44,273 nucleotides of DNA, from contig NZ_LS991318.1 in NCBI RefSeq assembly GCF_900499005.1, forward strand, positions 151,267 through 195,539, read 5' to 3'. The first letter of the stretch is position 1; the number at the start of each line of letters is the position of its first letter. A model generated the notes under the pieces. The model was not told the DNA's origin. It ran no database searches and was given only the letters and a program-made list of their open reading frames with translations. Of this stretch, positions 34,399 to 42,387 are shown in pieces. The position numbers were made by a program, and so were the translations under genes. Source of the DNA: Actinomyces culturomici. Lineage in GTDB: Bacteria; Actinomycetota; Actinomycetes; Actinomycetales; Actinomycetaceae.

Positions 34399-35733
34399 GT
34401 GGCCCTTTTCGAGTTCGAGGACGGACGGCTGATCCCCGCGCAGTTCGGGCGGCCCGTCTCCGGCGGTCTCACGCCCGAACTCGTCGACGCGATCTGCGGC
34501 CAGGTCCTCGAAATCGTCTCCCGCCCGCTCTTCCCCATCACCTGGCGCGACGTCTCGCGCGGGCCGAAGGACGCCGCCGACTCCCCCCGCCTCACGAGCC
34601 TCGACGCGACCGGCCAGATCGTCTCCGTCGAGGTCGTCGCCCGTCTCGACTCCGACACGCTGATCTCCTCGCTCTCGCGCCTCGCCGACACGGCCTCCCT
34701 CTCGTGGACCGACCTCGCGCGCGAGTACGAGGGCGGGATCGACGCCTTCAAGGCCGGTTGGCTCGTCTTCCGCGACTCGATGCCGCCCTCGCCCGGCGCC
34801 GGCCCGCGCCTCGTCATGGTCGTCGGCTCGATCGACCCGCAGGTGCGGCCCGCGCTCGACGTCCTCGCGACCTCCGGCGTCGAGGTCCACGAGGTGAGCA
34901 TGCGCCGCATGTCGAACGGCCGGACCTTCCTCGAGGTCCTCGCCGTCGGCCCTCGCCTCTACGGCCACGCCCCCCAGGTCCTCCTCGGCCAGTCCGGGCA
35001 GGTGCCCGAGCTCTCCGCCCGACCGCGTTCGATCGACGAGGGCGGGGCCGGCGCCCGACCGGCCGGGGATGTCGAGGCCCCCTCTTCCGTTGAGCCCGCT
35101 GATGAACCGGCCCGTTCAGGTGGCGACGGTTCGACCGGTGGCGCATCCGCCGATGAGGACGCTCTTGTCGACGCGCCGTCCGCCTCGGCGGCGACCATCG
35201 AGCCCGCCGAGTCCGCCGATGGCGCACTCTCGGCTGCTCCGGGAGTCGAACCGCCCGTCGAAGGCCCCGCTGTCGCGGAGACGTCCCCCGAGGAGCCGTC
35301 CGCCGCGCAACCCGACGCGCAGGAGGACGAACGGCCTTCGCTCGCGTCCGATCGGCCCTGGGAGTCCGAGGAGGTCGCCGCCGCGCGCGCCGCGGGCGTT
35401 CCCGTCCTCGGCCGCGACGAGCAGTCGCTCGTCACGCTTGCGATGATCATCGGCGACGAGGTCCCCCTCGTCTCCCACCCCGATTGCGACGCGCCCCTCG
35501 GCCTCGTCCTCGGGAAGGACGGCGCGATCCGCGCCGACTCCGGAACCTGGACCACGCCGACCGCGCTCGAGGAAGTCGCGCCCGCGCTCGCCGACGCGTG
35601 GGAGCATCTGCGGATCGCGGACCTCGCCGGGCCGAGCCTCGCCGAATCGATCGACGAGGTCAACCGCGAGATGATCCGCGAGTACTCGGCCGCTCCGCAG
35701 CGCCGCTCCGCCGGCCGCCACGGCCGCGCCTGA
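34399..35733 (+). CDS. Two-domain protein of unknown function
   Basis: 444 residues; no family recognised. The N-terminal ~210 residues form a folded domain (ALFEFEDGRLIPAQFGRP; ITWRDVSRG; RLVMVVGSIDPQVRPALDVL; VEVHEVSMRRMSNGRTFLEV). A 130-residue acidic Ala/Pro/Ser/Glu-rich linker follows, starting with RPRSIDEGGAGARP, which is encoded by the CTCGTCGATC repeat. The C-terminal ~110 residues form a second domain (ESEEVAAARAAGVPVLG; LVTLAMIIGDEVPLVSHPDCDAPLGLV). No signal peptide or membrane helix. GTG 34399 has GGAAGGA upstream. It ends only six bases from the stop of the convergent hydrolase gene. Intracellular adaptor or effector is possible; nothing further is claimed. Confidence 0.8.
   Translation: MALFEFEDGRLIPAQFGRPVSGGLTPELVDAICGQVLEIVSRPLFPITWRDVSRGPKDAADSPRLTSLDATGQIVSVEVVARLDSDTLISSLSRLADTASLSWTDLAREYEGGIDAFKAGWLVFRDSMPPSPGAGPRLVMVVGSIDPQVRPALDVLATSGVEVHEVSMRRMSNGRTFLEVLAVGPRLYGHAPQVLLGQSGQVPELSARPRSIDEGGAGARPAGDVEAPSSVEPADEPARSGGDGSTGGASADEDALVDAPSASAATIEPAESADGALSAAPGVEPPVEGPAVAETSPEEPSAAQPDAQEDERPSLASDRPWESEEVAAARAAGVPVLGRDEQSLVTLAMIIGDEVPLVSHPDCDAPLGLVLGKDGAIRADSGTWTTPTALEEVAPALADAWEHLRIADLAGPSLAESIDEVNREMIREYSAAPQRRSAGRHGRA
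35025..35055. repeat. CTCGTCGATC repeat, right half, inside a gene
   Basis: GCGTTCGATCGACGAGGGCG and the GGGCCGG that follows match the reverse complement of the copy at 39368-39395 except for an ACA/AT difference. Codes for RSIDEGGAG at the linker start. Confidence 0.55.
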
Positions 35734-35739
35734 CGGCGT

Positions 35740-36963
35740 CTAACGGACGAAGGCCGCGATCCACCGGCGCATCGTGTCGCGCACGTCCGCCCGCACGTCC
35801 GGATCCGAGAGGAACAGGTCGTGCTTGCCCGGGAAACGGGCGATCGTCACAAGGTCGGACAGAGTCTGCGATCGCTCGGCGATCACCTCGACGTCGAGGA
35901 CGACGTCCGAGGTGAAGACCCGTTCCGACCACTCCGACTCGAAGTAGGACGAGGTCGACATCATCGAGAGCACCGGGCAGGAGAGGCGCACGTCCTTCTC
36001 GATGACCTCGTGGCCCGCCAACACCGCGTCGAGCCAGGCCGCCGGCACCGGGTAGGACTCGGGGCGCTTCCATTCGAGGGCGTAATCCCATCCCCTGATC
36101 GCAGGGTCCGCCGCCGCGGCCTCGTCCTCGAGGCGGGAGGGGAGCGGAAGGCCGGAGCCCGCGCGGCCGCCGACGAGCGAGCGGCCGTAGAAGTCCGGGC
36201 CGGTGCCCGTCGGGATCTCCCAGCGGGGGTTGCGCGAGGCGATGCGCGAGAGGACGGGGGCGACCGCGGAACGCAGATTCGCGAGCGTCTGCATCTCGAG
36301 CCACGCGGAGTTGAGGATGAGTGCGGCCGCGGCGCCCGGATGGCGGTGTGCCCAGAGCGCCGCGATGAGTCCGCCCGTCGAATGGCCGAGGAGGACGAGC
36401 GGAAGTGAGCCGTGCTCGGCGCGGATGAGGTCAAGGGCCTCGCCGATCTCCTCGTCGTAGACCGAGAGGTCGTCCGTGTAGCCGATCGACTGCCAGGGAC
36501 GCAGGGAGCGGCCGAATTTGCGCAGGTCGAGTGCGTAGAACGCGGCGCCCGATTCGGCCATCGTCCGGGCGAGCTCGGTCTGGAAGAAGTAGTCGTTGCG
36601 ACCGTGCAGGTAGAGGGCGACCGAGCGGGGGAACGCCTTCGCCTCGGGCGAGGCGTCCGGGTCGCGGTGGGGGAGATGGCGGACGAGGACGGCGACGGCC
36701 TCGCCCTCGTCGTCGGGCAGGAGCGGGATCGTGCGGGACTCGTAGCCGGGGCCGAGGAGGTCCTCGCGCCACGCGTCGGCGGGAGGCGGGCCGGCCTGCC
36801 CCCAGGGGGCCATGACGTCGTAGTCGGGGCGCGCCTCGGTCTGCGCGGCGTCCCCGGGGCCGGAGGGGGTCGCGGGGCGGGCGCTCGCGGACGTGGCGGA
36901 GTCCCCGACGGACTCGCCGATGGACGACGGCGGGGGCACGAGCTCGGAGTTCTCCTCGTTCAT
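35740..36963 (-). CDS. Alpha/beta hydrolase, serine aminopeptidase/lysophospholipase type
   Basis: 407 residues. An extended N-terminus (about 1-75, Pro/Ser/Ala-rich, including PPPSSIGESVGD, which resembles the SSIDEG peptide of the dispersed repeat) precedes an alpha/beta hydrolase domain: ALYLHGRNDYFFQTELA (oxyanion region), LDLRKFGRS, LLGHSTGGL with nucleophile Ser195, a late SDVVLDV supplying the acid, and PGKHDLFLS with His381. No signal peptide. The family includes monoglyceride lipases and esterases; substrate is not predictable. ATG 36963. Convergent with the unknown protein gene. Confidence 0.88.
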   Translation of the reverse strand: MNEENSELVPPPSSIGESVGDSATSASARPATPSGPGDAAQTEARPDYDVMAPWGQAGPPPADAWREDLLGPGYESRTIPLLPDDEGEAVAVLVRHLPHRDPDASPEAKAFPRSVALYLHGRNDYFFQTELARTMAESGAAFYALDLRKFGRSLRPWQSIGYTDDLSVYDEEIGEALDLIRAEHGSLPLVLLGHSTGGLIAALWAHRHPGAAAALILNSAWLEMQTLANLRSAVAPVLSRIASRNPRWEIPTGTGPDFYGRSLVGGRAGSGLPLPSRLEDEAAAADPAIRGWDYALEWKRPESYPVPAAWLDAVLAGHEVIEKDVRLSCPVLSMMSTSSYFESEWSERVFTSDVVLDVEVIAERSQTLSDLVTIARFPGKHDLFLSDPDVRADVRDTMRRWIAAFVR

Positions 36964-37067
36964 GCCCCCACCCTAGTGAGCGTGCTGCTCCTCGGCGCCC
37001 GGACCGGTGCTGCTCCGCGAAGTCGTGCGCTCCGCCGGCCCGTGCCGCTGGGACGCCCGTCGTCCGA

Positions 37068-37808
37068 TCAGCCGACCATGCGGATCGGGCCGCGTCCCTC
37101 GAGGACCCACGCGAGCGGGAGAGCGAGAAGGGCGACGATCAGAGCGCCGAGCGCGAAGGGCGTCACCCAGGCGCCCGCCGGAACCACGACCGAGAGGCGC
37201 CCGGCGAGGGCCGCGCCGCCGATGATGAGCGCGACGACGACGGCGATCGAGGAGAGCCCGGGAATGGTCGATCCGACGCGGAATGCGTGCCCGATGACTC
37301 GTCCGATCCCGGCGACCCCTACGAGGAAGAGCGCGAAGTAGACGGCGCCGAGAGCGTAGGCCGCCGGGCCGGAGCCGACGAGGGGGCGAACGATCGCGAG
37401 CAGCGGATCATCGGTCGTCGCCATAACCATCGAGTAGGCGAGCCAGATGAGCGCCGCCGCTCCGATGCGGGCGAGGTCGCCGATCCAGCCGGCCGCGCGT
37501 TGGAGGCGGAGCCCCGCCCCCGCGAGGGCGGGCGGCATCGTGTAATTCGTCCCGGCGAGGATGCTCGAAATGAGGATGAGGAGGAACCATGTGAGCTCCC
37601 AGTTCGCGGGGACGCTCTGCGCGACGTCGCGCCACGACACCGGTTCGGAGAGGAACAGGACGATGATCGAGGACAGGACGACGTTCGCGAGCGGCACGCC
37701 GAAGGCGACGAACCAGAAGTAGCGCGAGTCCGCGAGCTCCGCGCGGACGAGGGCGGACGTGCTCGGGCGAAGGGCGGAGGACGTGGGGCGCGTCGATGCG
37801 GTGGTCAT
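37068..37808 (-). CDS. Six-helix membrane protein, ABC permease partner
   Basis: 246 residues with about six hydrophobic helices and a cytoplasmic N-terminus rich in Ser/Thr/Arg. No specific motif was recognised; size and topology fit an ABC-2-type permease. It begins one base after the stop of the ABC ATPase gene on the same strand, with the GntR regulator in front, the usual YtrA-type regulator-ATPase-permease order. Export of a peptide or another cell-wall-acting compound is a common role for such operons, but the substrate is unknown here. Confidence 0.78.
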   Translation of the reverse strand: MTTASTRPTSSALRPSTSALVRAELADSRYFWFVAFGVPLANVVLSSIIVLFLSEPVSWRDVAQSVPANWELTWFLLILISSILAGTNYTMPPALAGAGLRLQRAAGWIGDLARIGAAALIWLAYSMVMATTDDPLLAIVRPLVGSGPAAYALGAVYFALFLVGVAGIGRVIGHAFRVGSTIPGLSSIAVVVALIIGGAALAGRLSVVVPAGAWVTPFALGALIVALLALPLAWVLEGRGPIRMVG

Positions 37809-37809
37809 G

Positions 37810-38682
37810 TCAGTGCTCCTTGGCGATGAGGGACGCGAAGGCGTCCTGGAAGGTCAGTCCGGCGATCTCGACGCCGGCCCGGTCGAGGGCGTCGAGGGAG
37901 GCGGGGGAGGGGGTGGCGACGCGGATCTCGGCGAGGCGCCCGAGGGGGCGCTCCGAGAGGATCCGGGCCGCGGGATCGGCGTCGAGGATCCGTCGGATCG
38001 ACGCTGGATCGCCGACGAGGGCGCGAACGGAGCACCGCATCTCGTCGACGGACGACTCGGTGAGAAGACGCCCGGAGTCGAGGACGGCGACGCGCTCGAT
38101 GAGCGTCTCGAGTTCGGAGACGAGGTGGCTGGAGACGAGGATCGTCCGGGCGCCCTCGGATTCGGTGCTCACACGGATGATCTCCTCGGCGAGGGCGAGG
38201 CGCGTGGGGACGTCGAGGTTGCCGAAGGGCTCGTCGAGGAGGGTGAGCGGCGCGCCCGAGGCGAGCGCGAGGCCGGTCGCGAAGAGGGACCGCTCTCCCT
38301 GGGAGCGGCGCCCGAGCGATCCCTTGAGGGGGAAGGAGAAGCGCTCGGCGAGCCGTGCGAAGGTCGTCTCCTGCCAGGTGGGCCGGAGCCTCGAGTAGAG
38401 GAGCGCGCTGCGAACCGAGACGCCCTGGAGGTCCTTCTCGTCGCCCGAGTAGGCGGCGTGGGCGGCGAGCTCCTCCGCGTCGAGCGCCGTCCCGCCGATC
38501 TCGACGGTTCCCGAGGTCGGGGCCAGGCGTCCGGAGAGGGTCTTGAAGAGGGTCGTCTTGCCCGAGCCGTTCGGTCCGATGACGCCGGTGATGGAGCCCG
38601 GAACGATGTCGAGGGAGACTCCGTCGAGCGCCTTCGCCTTCGTGCGGGGGTAGACGTGGGTGAGCGAGTCGATGCGGATCAT
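37810..38682 (-). CDS. ABC transporter ATPase
   Basis: 290 residues. Walker A GPNGSGKTT (36-44), a Q-loop-like AYSGDEKDLQ region where the Gln is not obvious, signature region GRRSQGERSLFATGLALA (SQGE in place of LSGGQ), Walker B LTLLDEPFGNLD and switch VSSHL. A C-terminal ~75-residue extension follows the ATPase core. The altered signature is typical of small YtrB/CcmA-like exporters and not necessarily inactive. ATG 38682 overlaps the GntR stop (ATGA). It should power the membrane protein encoded next. Confidence 0.92.
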   Translation of the reverse strand: MIRIDSLTHVYPRTKAKALDGVSLDIVPGSITGVIGPNGSGKTTLFKTLSGRLAPTSGTVEIGGTALDAEELAAHAAYSGDEKDLQGVSVRSALLYSRLRPTWQETTFARLAERFSFPLKGSLGRRSQGERSLFATGLALASGAPLTLLDEPFGNLDVPTRLALAEEIIRVSTESEGARTILVSSHLVSELETLIERVAVLDSGRLLTESSVDEMRCSVRALVGDPASIRRILDADPAARILSERPLGRLAEIRVATPSPASLDALDRAGVEIAGLTFQDAFASLIAKEH

Positions 38683-39068
38683 CGCTGGTCCTTCCGATTC
38701 TCGTGGCCCTCGGCGGCGAGGGCGCGGATGCGGTCGATGAGGGCCTCGGGGGCGAGGCCGAGGGCGAGGGCGTCGCGGACGGCGGGATCGAAGGACGCGT
38801 CGAGGAATCCTTCGGAGGATGCTGCGATCAGTCGGGCTCGGGCGCCTTCGGCGACGAACATCCCGACGCCGCGGCGCTTGACGATGAGCCCGTCGTCGAC
38901 GAGCTGGGCGAAGGCCTTGGCGGCGGTTGCGGGGTTGATCCGGTACGTCGTCGCGTACTGGGTCGTCGACATCACCTGATCGCCCTCGTCGAGGGCGCGG
39001 ATGAGGATCTGGTGGCGGATGTCGTCGGCGATCTGGATGTAGATCGGGGTGACGGAGTCGAACTCCAC
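38679..39068 (-). CDS. GntR-family regulator, YtrA subfamily
   Basis: 129 residues: a winged helix-turn-helix (IYIQIADDIRHQILIRAL, QVMSTTQYATTYRINPATAAKAFAQLVDDGLI, RGVGMFVA) followed by a short helical tail only, which defines the YtrA type. Start is GTG 39068, supported by GAGGAGG in front. Regulator of its own operon with an ABC ATPase and a membrane protein; the candidate operator overlaps the -10 of the promoter upstream. Confidence 0.93.
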   Translation of the reverse strand: MEFDSVTPIYIQIADDIRHQILIRALDEGDQVMSTTQYATTYRINPATAAKAFAQLVDDGLIVKRRGVGMFVAEGARARLIAASSEGFLDASFDPAVRDALALGLAPEALIDRIRALAAEGHENRKDQR

Positions 39069-39089
39069 GGGAACCTCCTCTCTGGTTCA

Positions 39090-39128
39090 TTACATGACTA
39101 GTAAACCATCGAACCGTAGAGCCGTCAA
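39090..39128 (-). promoter_or_regulatory. Promoter and candidate operator of the GntR-ABC operon
   Basis: On the minus strand, -35 TTGACG (39128-39123) and -10 TACTAG (39103-39098, 19-base spacer) or TTTACT (17). The inverted repeat TTAC-N7-GTAA (39090-39104) covers the -10, and a wider GGTTC/GAACC pair surrounds it. Confidence 0.55.
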
Positions 39129-39142
39129 CCCCCCGCCCCTCG

Positions 39143-39211
39143 CCGAGAGCATTACCGGCCCACCGCCGATGGCATTACCCGCCCTCCATCGAGAGCATTA
39201 CCTTGCGTCGT
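39143..39211. repeat. Three 23-bp tandem repeats with GCATTACC
   Basis: Units 39143-39165, 39166-39188 and 39189-39211 share CGAGAGCATTACC or CGATGGCATTACC at exactly 23-base spacing. The last unit and the bases after it (to 39223) recur at 44002-44034. Confidence 0.8.
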
Positions 39212-39239
39212 CGAGGGGATGCGCGCAGACGACTGACCC

Positions 39240-39356
39240 GCAGAAACGCACACAGTTTCTCCTTCGGCTCCGATCGCGCTGGGCTCTGATCTGCACTTTC
39301 TTCCGAGGGCCTTGAGGGTGACCCTCGACGTGGGACGAAACTGTGTGCGGATTTGC
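39240..39356. repeat. 117-bp element with inverted-repeat ends
   Basis: CGCACACAGTTTC (39247-39259) and GAAACTGTGTGCG (39337-39349) are perfect reverse complements; the match extends outward to about 20 bases with a few mismatches (GCAGAAAC against GCAAATCC). No open frame inside. Possibly a miniature element. Confidence 0.55.
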
Positions 39357-39367
39357 AGTGGGGGGTG

Positions 39368-39395
39368 CGGCCCCGCGCTCGTCGATGTCGAACGC
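39368..39395. repeat. CTCGTCGATC repeat copy
   Basis: CGGCCCCGCGCTCGTCGATG followed by TCGAACGC; reverse complement matches the in-gene copy at 35025-35055. Confidence 0.55.
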
Positions 39396-39485
39396 TCCTC
39401 GGCGGTGAGGAGGGCCCGCCCGCCTTCAGCGCGCGGGCGCCTCTGCGATCGGCCGCACTCGGCGCGCGGGCCGCCCTCAGCACCC

Positions 39486-39513
39486 GGGCGGCCGTCCTCC
39501 TCCTCGGCCGCCC
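39486..39513 (-). terminator. metX terminator-like hairpin
   Basis: GGGCGGCC (39486-39493) and GGCCGCCC (39506-39513) pair around 12 bases, four bases after the metX stop. Confidence 0.55.
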
Positions 39514-39517
39514 GCCC

Positions 39518-40684
39518 TCAGCGCGCGAAGACCGAGGCGCGCGAGGGGATGCGCTGGTTGAGGAACTCGTCGAGGAGGGCGGTGAGCTGGTCGCCCTCGA
39601 TGAGGAAGCCGTCGTGCCCGTGGTCGGAGTGGATCTCGCGGTAGTAGGCGCCGCGGATGCCGTCGGCCATCTGCCAGACCTGCTCGGGGTAGAAGAGACG
39701 GTCGGAGTCGACGGCGACGACGAGGGTCTGGGCCCTCACTCTCTTGAGGGCCTCCTTCTGGCCGCCGCGGTCGCGCCCGACGTCGTGGGAGAGCATCGAG
39801 CGCGTGAGGGCGACGTAGGAGCCGGCGTCGAATCGGCGGACGATCTTCTCCCCGTGGTAGTCGAGGTAGGACTCGACGGCGAGCCGCCCCCCGTGGAGCG
39901 GGTCCTCCTCGCGCTGGGGGAGGCGCCCGAAGCGTGTATCGAGCTCGGAGGGGGAGCGGTAGGTCGTGTGCGCGATCTGGCGGGCGAGGGCGAGGCCGCG
40001 GACCGGACCCTCGTCGAAGGCGTGATAGTCGCCGCCGCGCCATGCGGGGTCGAGCTCGATCGCGCGGATCTGCGTGTGCGCCCAGGCGGCCTGCTCGGCG
40101 GTGGTCTGCGCGCCGGAGGCGACGACGATGAGGCGGGCGACCCGGTCGGGGTAGGTCGCGGCCCATTCGATGGCGCGGTGCCCGCCGAGGGAGGCGCCGA
40201 TGACGAGGTTCCACACGTCGATCCCGAGGAGGTCGGCGAGTCGCGCCTCCGCGAGGACCTGGTCGCGGGTGGAGACGACGGGGAAGCGCGAGCCCCAGGG
40301 GCGCCCGTCCGGCGCGGGCGAGCAGGGGCCGGTCGAGCCCTGGCATCCGCCGAGGACGTTCGCGGCGACGACGTAGTACCGGTCGGTGTCGATGATCCGG
40401 CCGGGTCCGACGATCTGCGGCCACCAACCGGGCGTCGGCTGACCGGGGCCGGGCTCGCCGACGACGTGGGCATCGCCGGTGAGCGCGTGAAGGATGAGGA
40501 CGGCGTTCGACTTGGCGTCGTCGAGTTCGCCCCAGGTCTCGTAGGCGAGGCGCACCGAGGGGAGGATCTCCCCGTTCTCGAGCCGCAGCGCCCCGAGATC
40601 GGCGAAGCGGCGGTCGGCGACGGGGTCGCCCTCGTGCCATCCGCCGGAGACGGGGGCGGGGAAGGTGGTGTCGATGCGTGCCAT
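39518..40684 (-). CDS. metX: Homoserine O-acetyltransferase
   Basis: Acetylates homoserine with acetyl-CoA in methionine synthesis. 388 residues, alpha/beta hydrolase fold. Conserved marks: LILHALTGDAH, PGWWPQIVGPG, ANVLGGCQGSTGP, nucleophile Ser165 in VIGASLGGHRAIEW (commonly GGSMGG), catalytic Asp328 in AVDSDRLFYP and His357 in HGHDGF. The GCQGSTGP and WWPQ signature distinguishes it from simple esterases. Whether acetyl- or succinyl-CoA is used cannot be proven from sequence, but actinobacterial MetX uses acetyl-CoA. ATG 40684 follows GGAAGGCGAGG. It lies after metY on the same strand with a terminator-like hairpin between, so it may have its own promoter or depend on read-through. Confidence 0.95.
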   Translation of the reverse strand: MARIDTTFPAPVSGGWHEGDPVADRRFADLGALRLENGEILPSVRLAYETWGELDDAKSNAVLILHALTGDAHVVGEPGPGQPTPGWWPQIVGPGRIIDTDRYYVVAANVLGGCQGSTGPCSPAPDGRPWGSRFPVVSTRDQVLAEARLADLLGIDVWNLVIGASLGGHRAIEWAATYPDRVARLIVVASGAQTTAEQAAWAHTQIRAIELDPAWRGGDYHAFDEGPVRGLALARQIAHTTYRSPSELDTRFGRLPQREEDPLHGGRLAVESYLDYHGEKIVRRFDAGSYVALTRSMLSHDVGRDRGGQKEALKRVRAQTLVVAVDSDRLFYPEQVWQMADGIRGAYYREIHSDHGHDGFLIEGDQLTALLDEFLNQRIPSRASVFAR

Positions 40685-40769
40685 GGTCCTCGCCTTCCGG
40701 GGGTGAGCGGTCGGAGTGGGGCGGTCGTCGATTGCGTACGAGGTCGGGGCGGCGCGCCTGTTCGGGGTG

Positions 40770-40812
40770 GCGGGTCGGGCGCCGGGGCCTTGGGGGGCGG
40801 CGCCCGACCCGC
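40770..40812 (-). terminator. metY terminator-like hairpin
   Basis: GCGGGTCGGGCGCC (40770-40783) and its perfect complement (40799-40812) enclose 15 bases, four bases beyond the metY stop. Confidence 0.65.
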
Positions 40813-40816
40813 GGAG

Positions 40817-42154
40817 TCAGTTCGCGGAGGCGGCGGCCGCCGCGGCGAACCCGATCTCGAGGTCGGCGAGGATGTCGTCGATGTGCTCGATGCCGATCGA
40901 GAGGCGGACGGTGCCGCCTTCGATGCCGGCGGCGACGAGCTCTTCGGGCGTGAGCTGCGAGTGCGTCGTCGAGGCGGGGTGGATGACGAGGGACTTCGCG
41001 TCGCCGATATTCGCGACCGTCGGGAGGAGCTCGAGGGAGTCGGCGAAGGCCTTGCCCGCGGCGACGCCGCCCGAGATGACGAAGGAGAGGAGGCCGCCGG
41101 CGCCTCGCGGCGCGTACTTGAGCTGGAGCGCGTGGTAGGGCGAGGACTCGAGGCTGGCGTAGGAGACGGACTCGACCTGTGGGTGGGCTTCGAGGTAGCG
41201 GGCGACGGCGAGGGCGTTGTCGACGTGCCGTTCGATGCGCAGTGAGAGTGTCTGGAGGCCCTGCTCGATGAGGAAAGCGTTGAACGGGGAGGTGACGGCG
41301 CCGAGGTCGCGGTTGACGAGGGTCTGGATGCGCAGGAGGAACGCGAGGTTCGCGCCGAGCGCCCCGTCCTTGCCGAAGTCCCGGCCGAAGACGAGGCCGT
41401 GGTAGGAGTCGTCGGGGGTGTTGTAGAGGGGGAAGCGCTCGGGCTGGGCGGTGAAGTCGAAGTTGCCGGAGTCGACGACGACGCCGGCGATGGCGGCGCC
41501 GTGCCCGCCGAGGTACTTCGTCGCCGAGTGGACGACGATGTCGGCGCCCCACTCGATCGGGCGGACGAGGTAGGGGGTGGCGACGGTGTTGTCGATGACG
41601 AGGGGGACCCCGACCTCGTGGGCGACGTGGGCGATGGGCTCGATGTCGAAGATGTCGCCCTGCGGGTTGGGAATCGTCTCGCCGTAGAAGGCGACGGTCC
41701 TCTCGTCGGTGAGGGCGCGCCACTGCTCGGGGTCGCGCGGGTCGGCGACGAAGCGGGCCTCGATGCCGAGGCGCCCGAGTGTGGTCTTGAGGAGGGTGAC
41801 GGATCCGCCGTAGAGGGACGGGGAGGCGACGACGTTCGATCCGGCGGTGCCGAGCGCGAGGATCGCGAGGGCGGAGGCCGACTGGCCGGAGGAGACGAGG
41901 AGACCGCCGACCCCGCCCTCGAGGGCGGCGATGCGGGCGGCGACGGCGTCGGTCGTCGGGTTGGTGAGGCGGGTGTAAATGGGGCCGAGCTCGTTGAGGG
42001 CGAAGCGGGCGGCGGCCTGGTCGGCGTTCGCGAAGGCGTAGGAGGAGGTCGCGTAGATCGGGAGGGAGGTCGCGCCGGTCGCGGGGTCGCGATCCCAGGC
42101 GGCGTGGATCTGCTTCGTCTCGAACTTCCAGTCGGCGGCGTGGGTCTGGGTCAT
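40817..42154 (-). CDS. metY: O-acetylhomoserine sulfhydrylase
   Basis: Replaces the acetyl group of O-acetylhomoserine with sulphide to give homocysteine. 445 residues of the Cys/Met-metabolism PLP family at the longer MetY size; marks are KFETKQIHAAW, SLPIYATSSYAF, YTRLTNPTTDA, VVASPSLYGGS, and the PLP lysine Lys213 in HSATKYLGGHG; C-terminal SLVIHPASTTHSQL. The ATG at 42154 follows AAGGAG at seven bases and was preferred over an upstream in-frame start at 42241. Neighbour metX supplies the substrate. A possible short leader peptide lies upstream at 42309-42332. Confidence 0.95.
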   Translation of the reverse strand: MTQTHAADWKFETKQIHAAWDRDPATGATSLPIYATSSYAFANADQAAARFALNELGPIYTRLTNPTTDAVAARIAALEGGVGGLLVSSGQSASALAILALGTAGSNVVASPSLYGGSVTLLKTTLGRLGIEARFVADPRDPEQWRALTDERTVAFYGETIPNPQGDIFDIEPIAHVAHEVGVPLVIDNTVATPYLVRPIEWGADIVVHSATKYLGGHGAAIAGVVVDSGNFDFTAQPERFPLYNTPDDSYHGLVFGRDFGKDGALGANLAFLLRIQTLVNRDLGAVTSPFNAFLIEQGLQTLSLRIERHVDNALAVARYLEAHPQVESVSYASLESSPYHALQLKYAPRGAGGLLSFVISGGVAAGKAFADSLELLPTVANIGDAKSLVIHPASTTHSQLTPEELVAAGIEGGTVRLSIGIEHIDDILADLEIGFAAAAAASAN

Positions 42155-42308
42155 GGGGGTGCTCCTTGAGAGTGGGAAGGAGCGGGGAGGGCCCTGCCTG
42201 GTAGGCTTCTTCGGCGGTGCGCCGGCGGCGTCTCCCCGCATGGGTCGGGGATCGCGACTGCACGGCGGCCGTGCGCGCCGGGTGGCGCTGCGCGGGGCTG
42301 ACGCGCAG

Positions 42309-42332
42309 TCAGCTCTGCATTCGGAAGCTCAT
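42309..42332 (-). CDS. Possible leader peptide upstream of metY
   Basis: An ATG at 42332 opens a seven-codon frame MSFRMQS. TAGCGT (42345-42340) is a -10-like sequence seven bases before it, so transcription could start at the ATG, as for leaderless regulatory peptides of actinobacteria. GCTGAC/GTCAGC can form a hairpin across the stop. Met is 2 of 7 codons. Suggestive only. Confidence 0.3.
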   Translation of the reverse strand: MSFRMQS

Positions 42333-42387
42333 GGCGCCAACGCTACGACCGGCCCTCCGCGGCGGCGAGGGGAGGGCCGGAGGGCGG

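Larger units (their letters stand above)
39069..39517. other. 449-base gap between the GntR operon and metX
   Basis: No gene is supported here. It holds, in order, the GntR promoter, three 23-bp tandem repeats, a 117-bp inverted-repeat element, a copy of the CTCGTCGATC repeat, and the metX terminator. Confidence 0.7.

Noticed and set aside
39143-39211. Short CRISPR-like array
   Set aside because: The 23-base units are contiguous with no unique spacers, and no cas gene is present.
39477-42263. 928-codon leftward open frame over metX and metY in another frame
   Set aside because: Arg/Pro/Ala-rich shadow with no domain; metX and metY in the correct frame have full catalytic motifs.
42155-42360. 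SAM riboswitch upstream of metY
   Set aside because: No conserved core of the SAM-I, SAM-II or SAM-IV classes could be matched by eye. A covariance-model search would be decisive.
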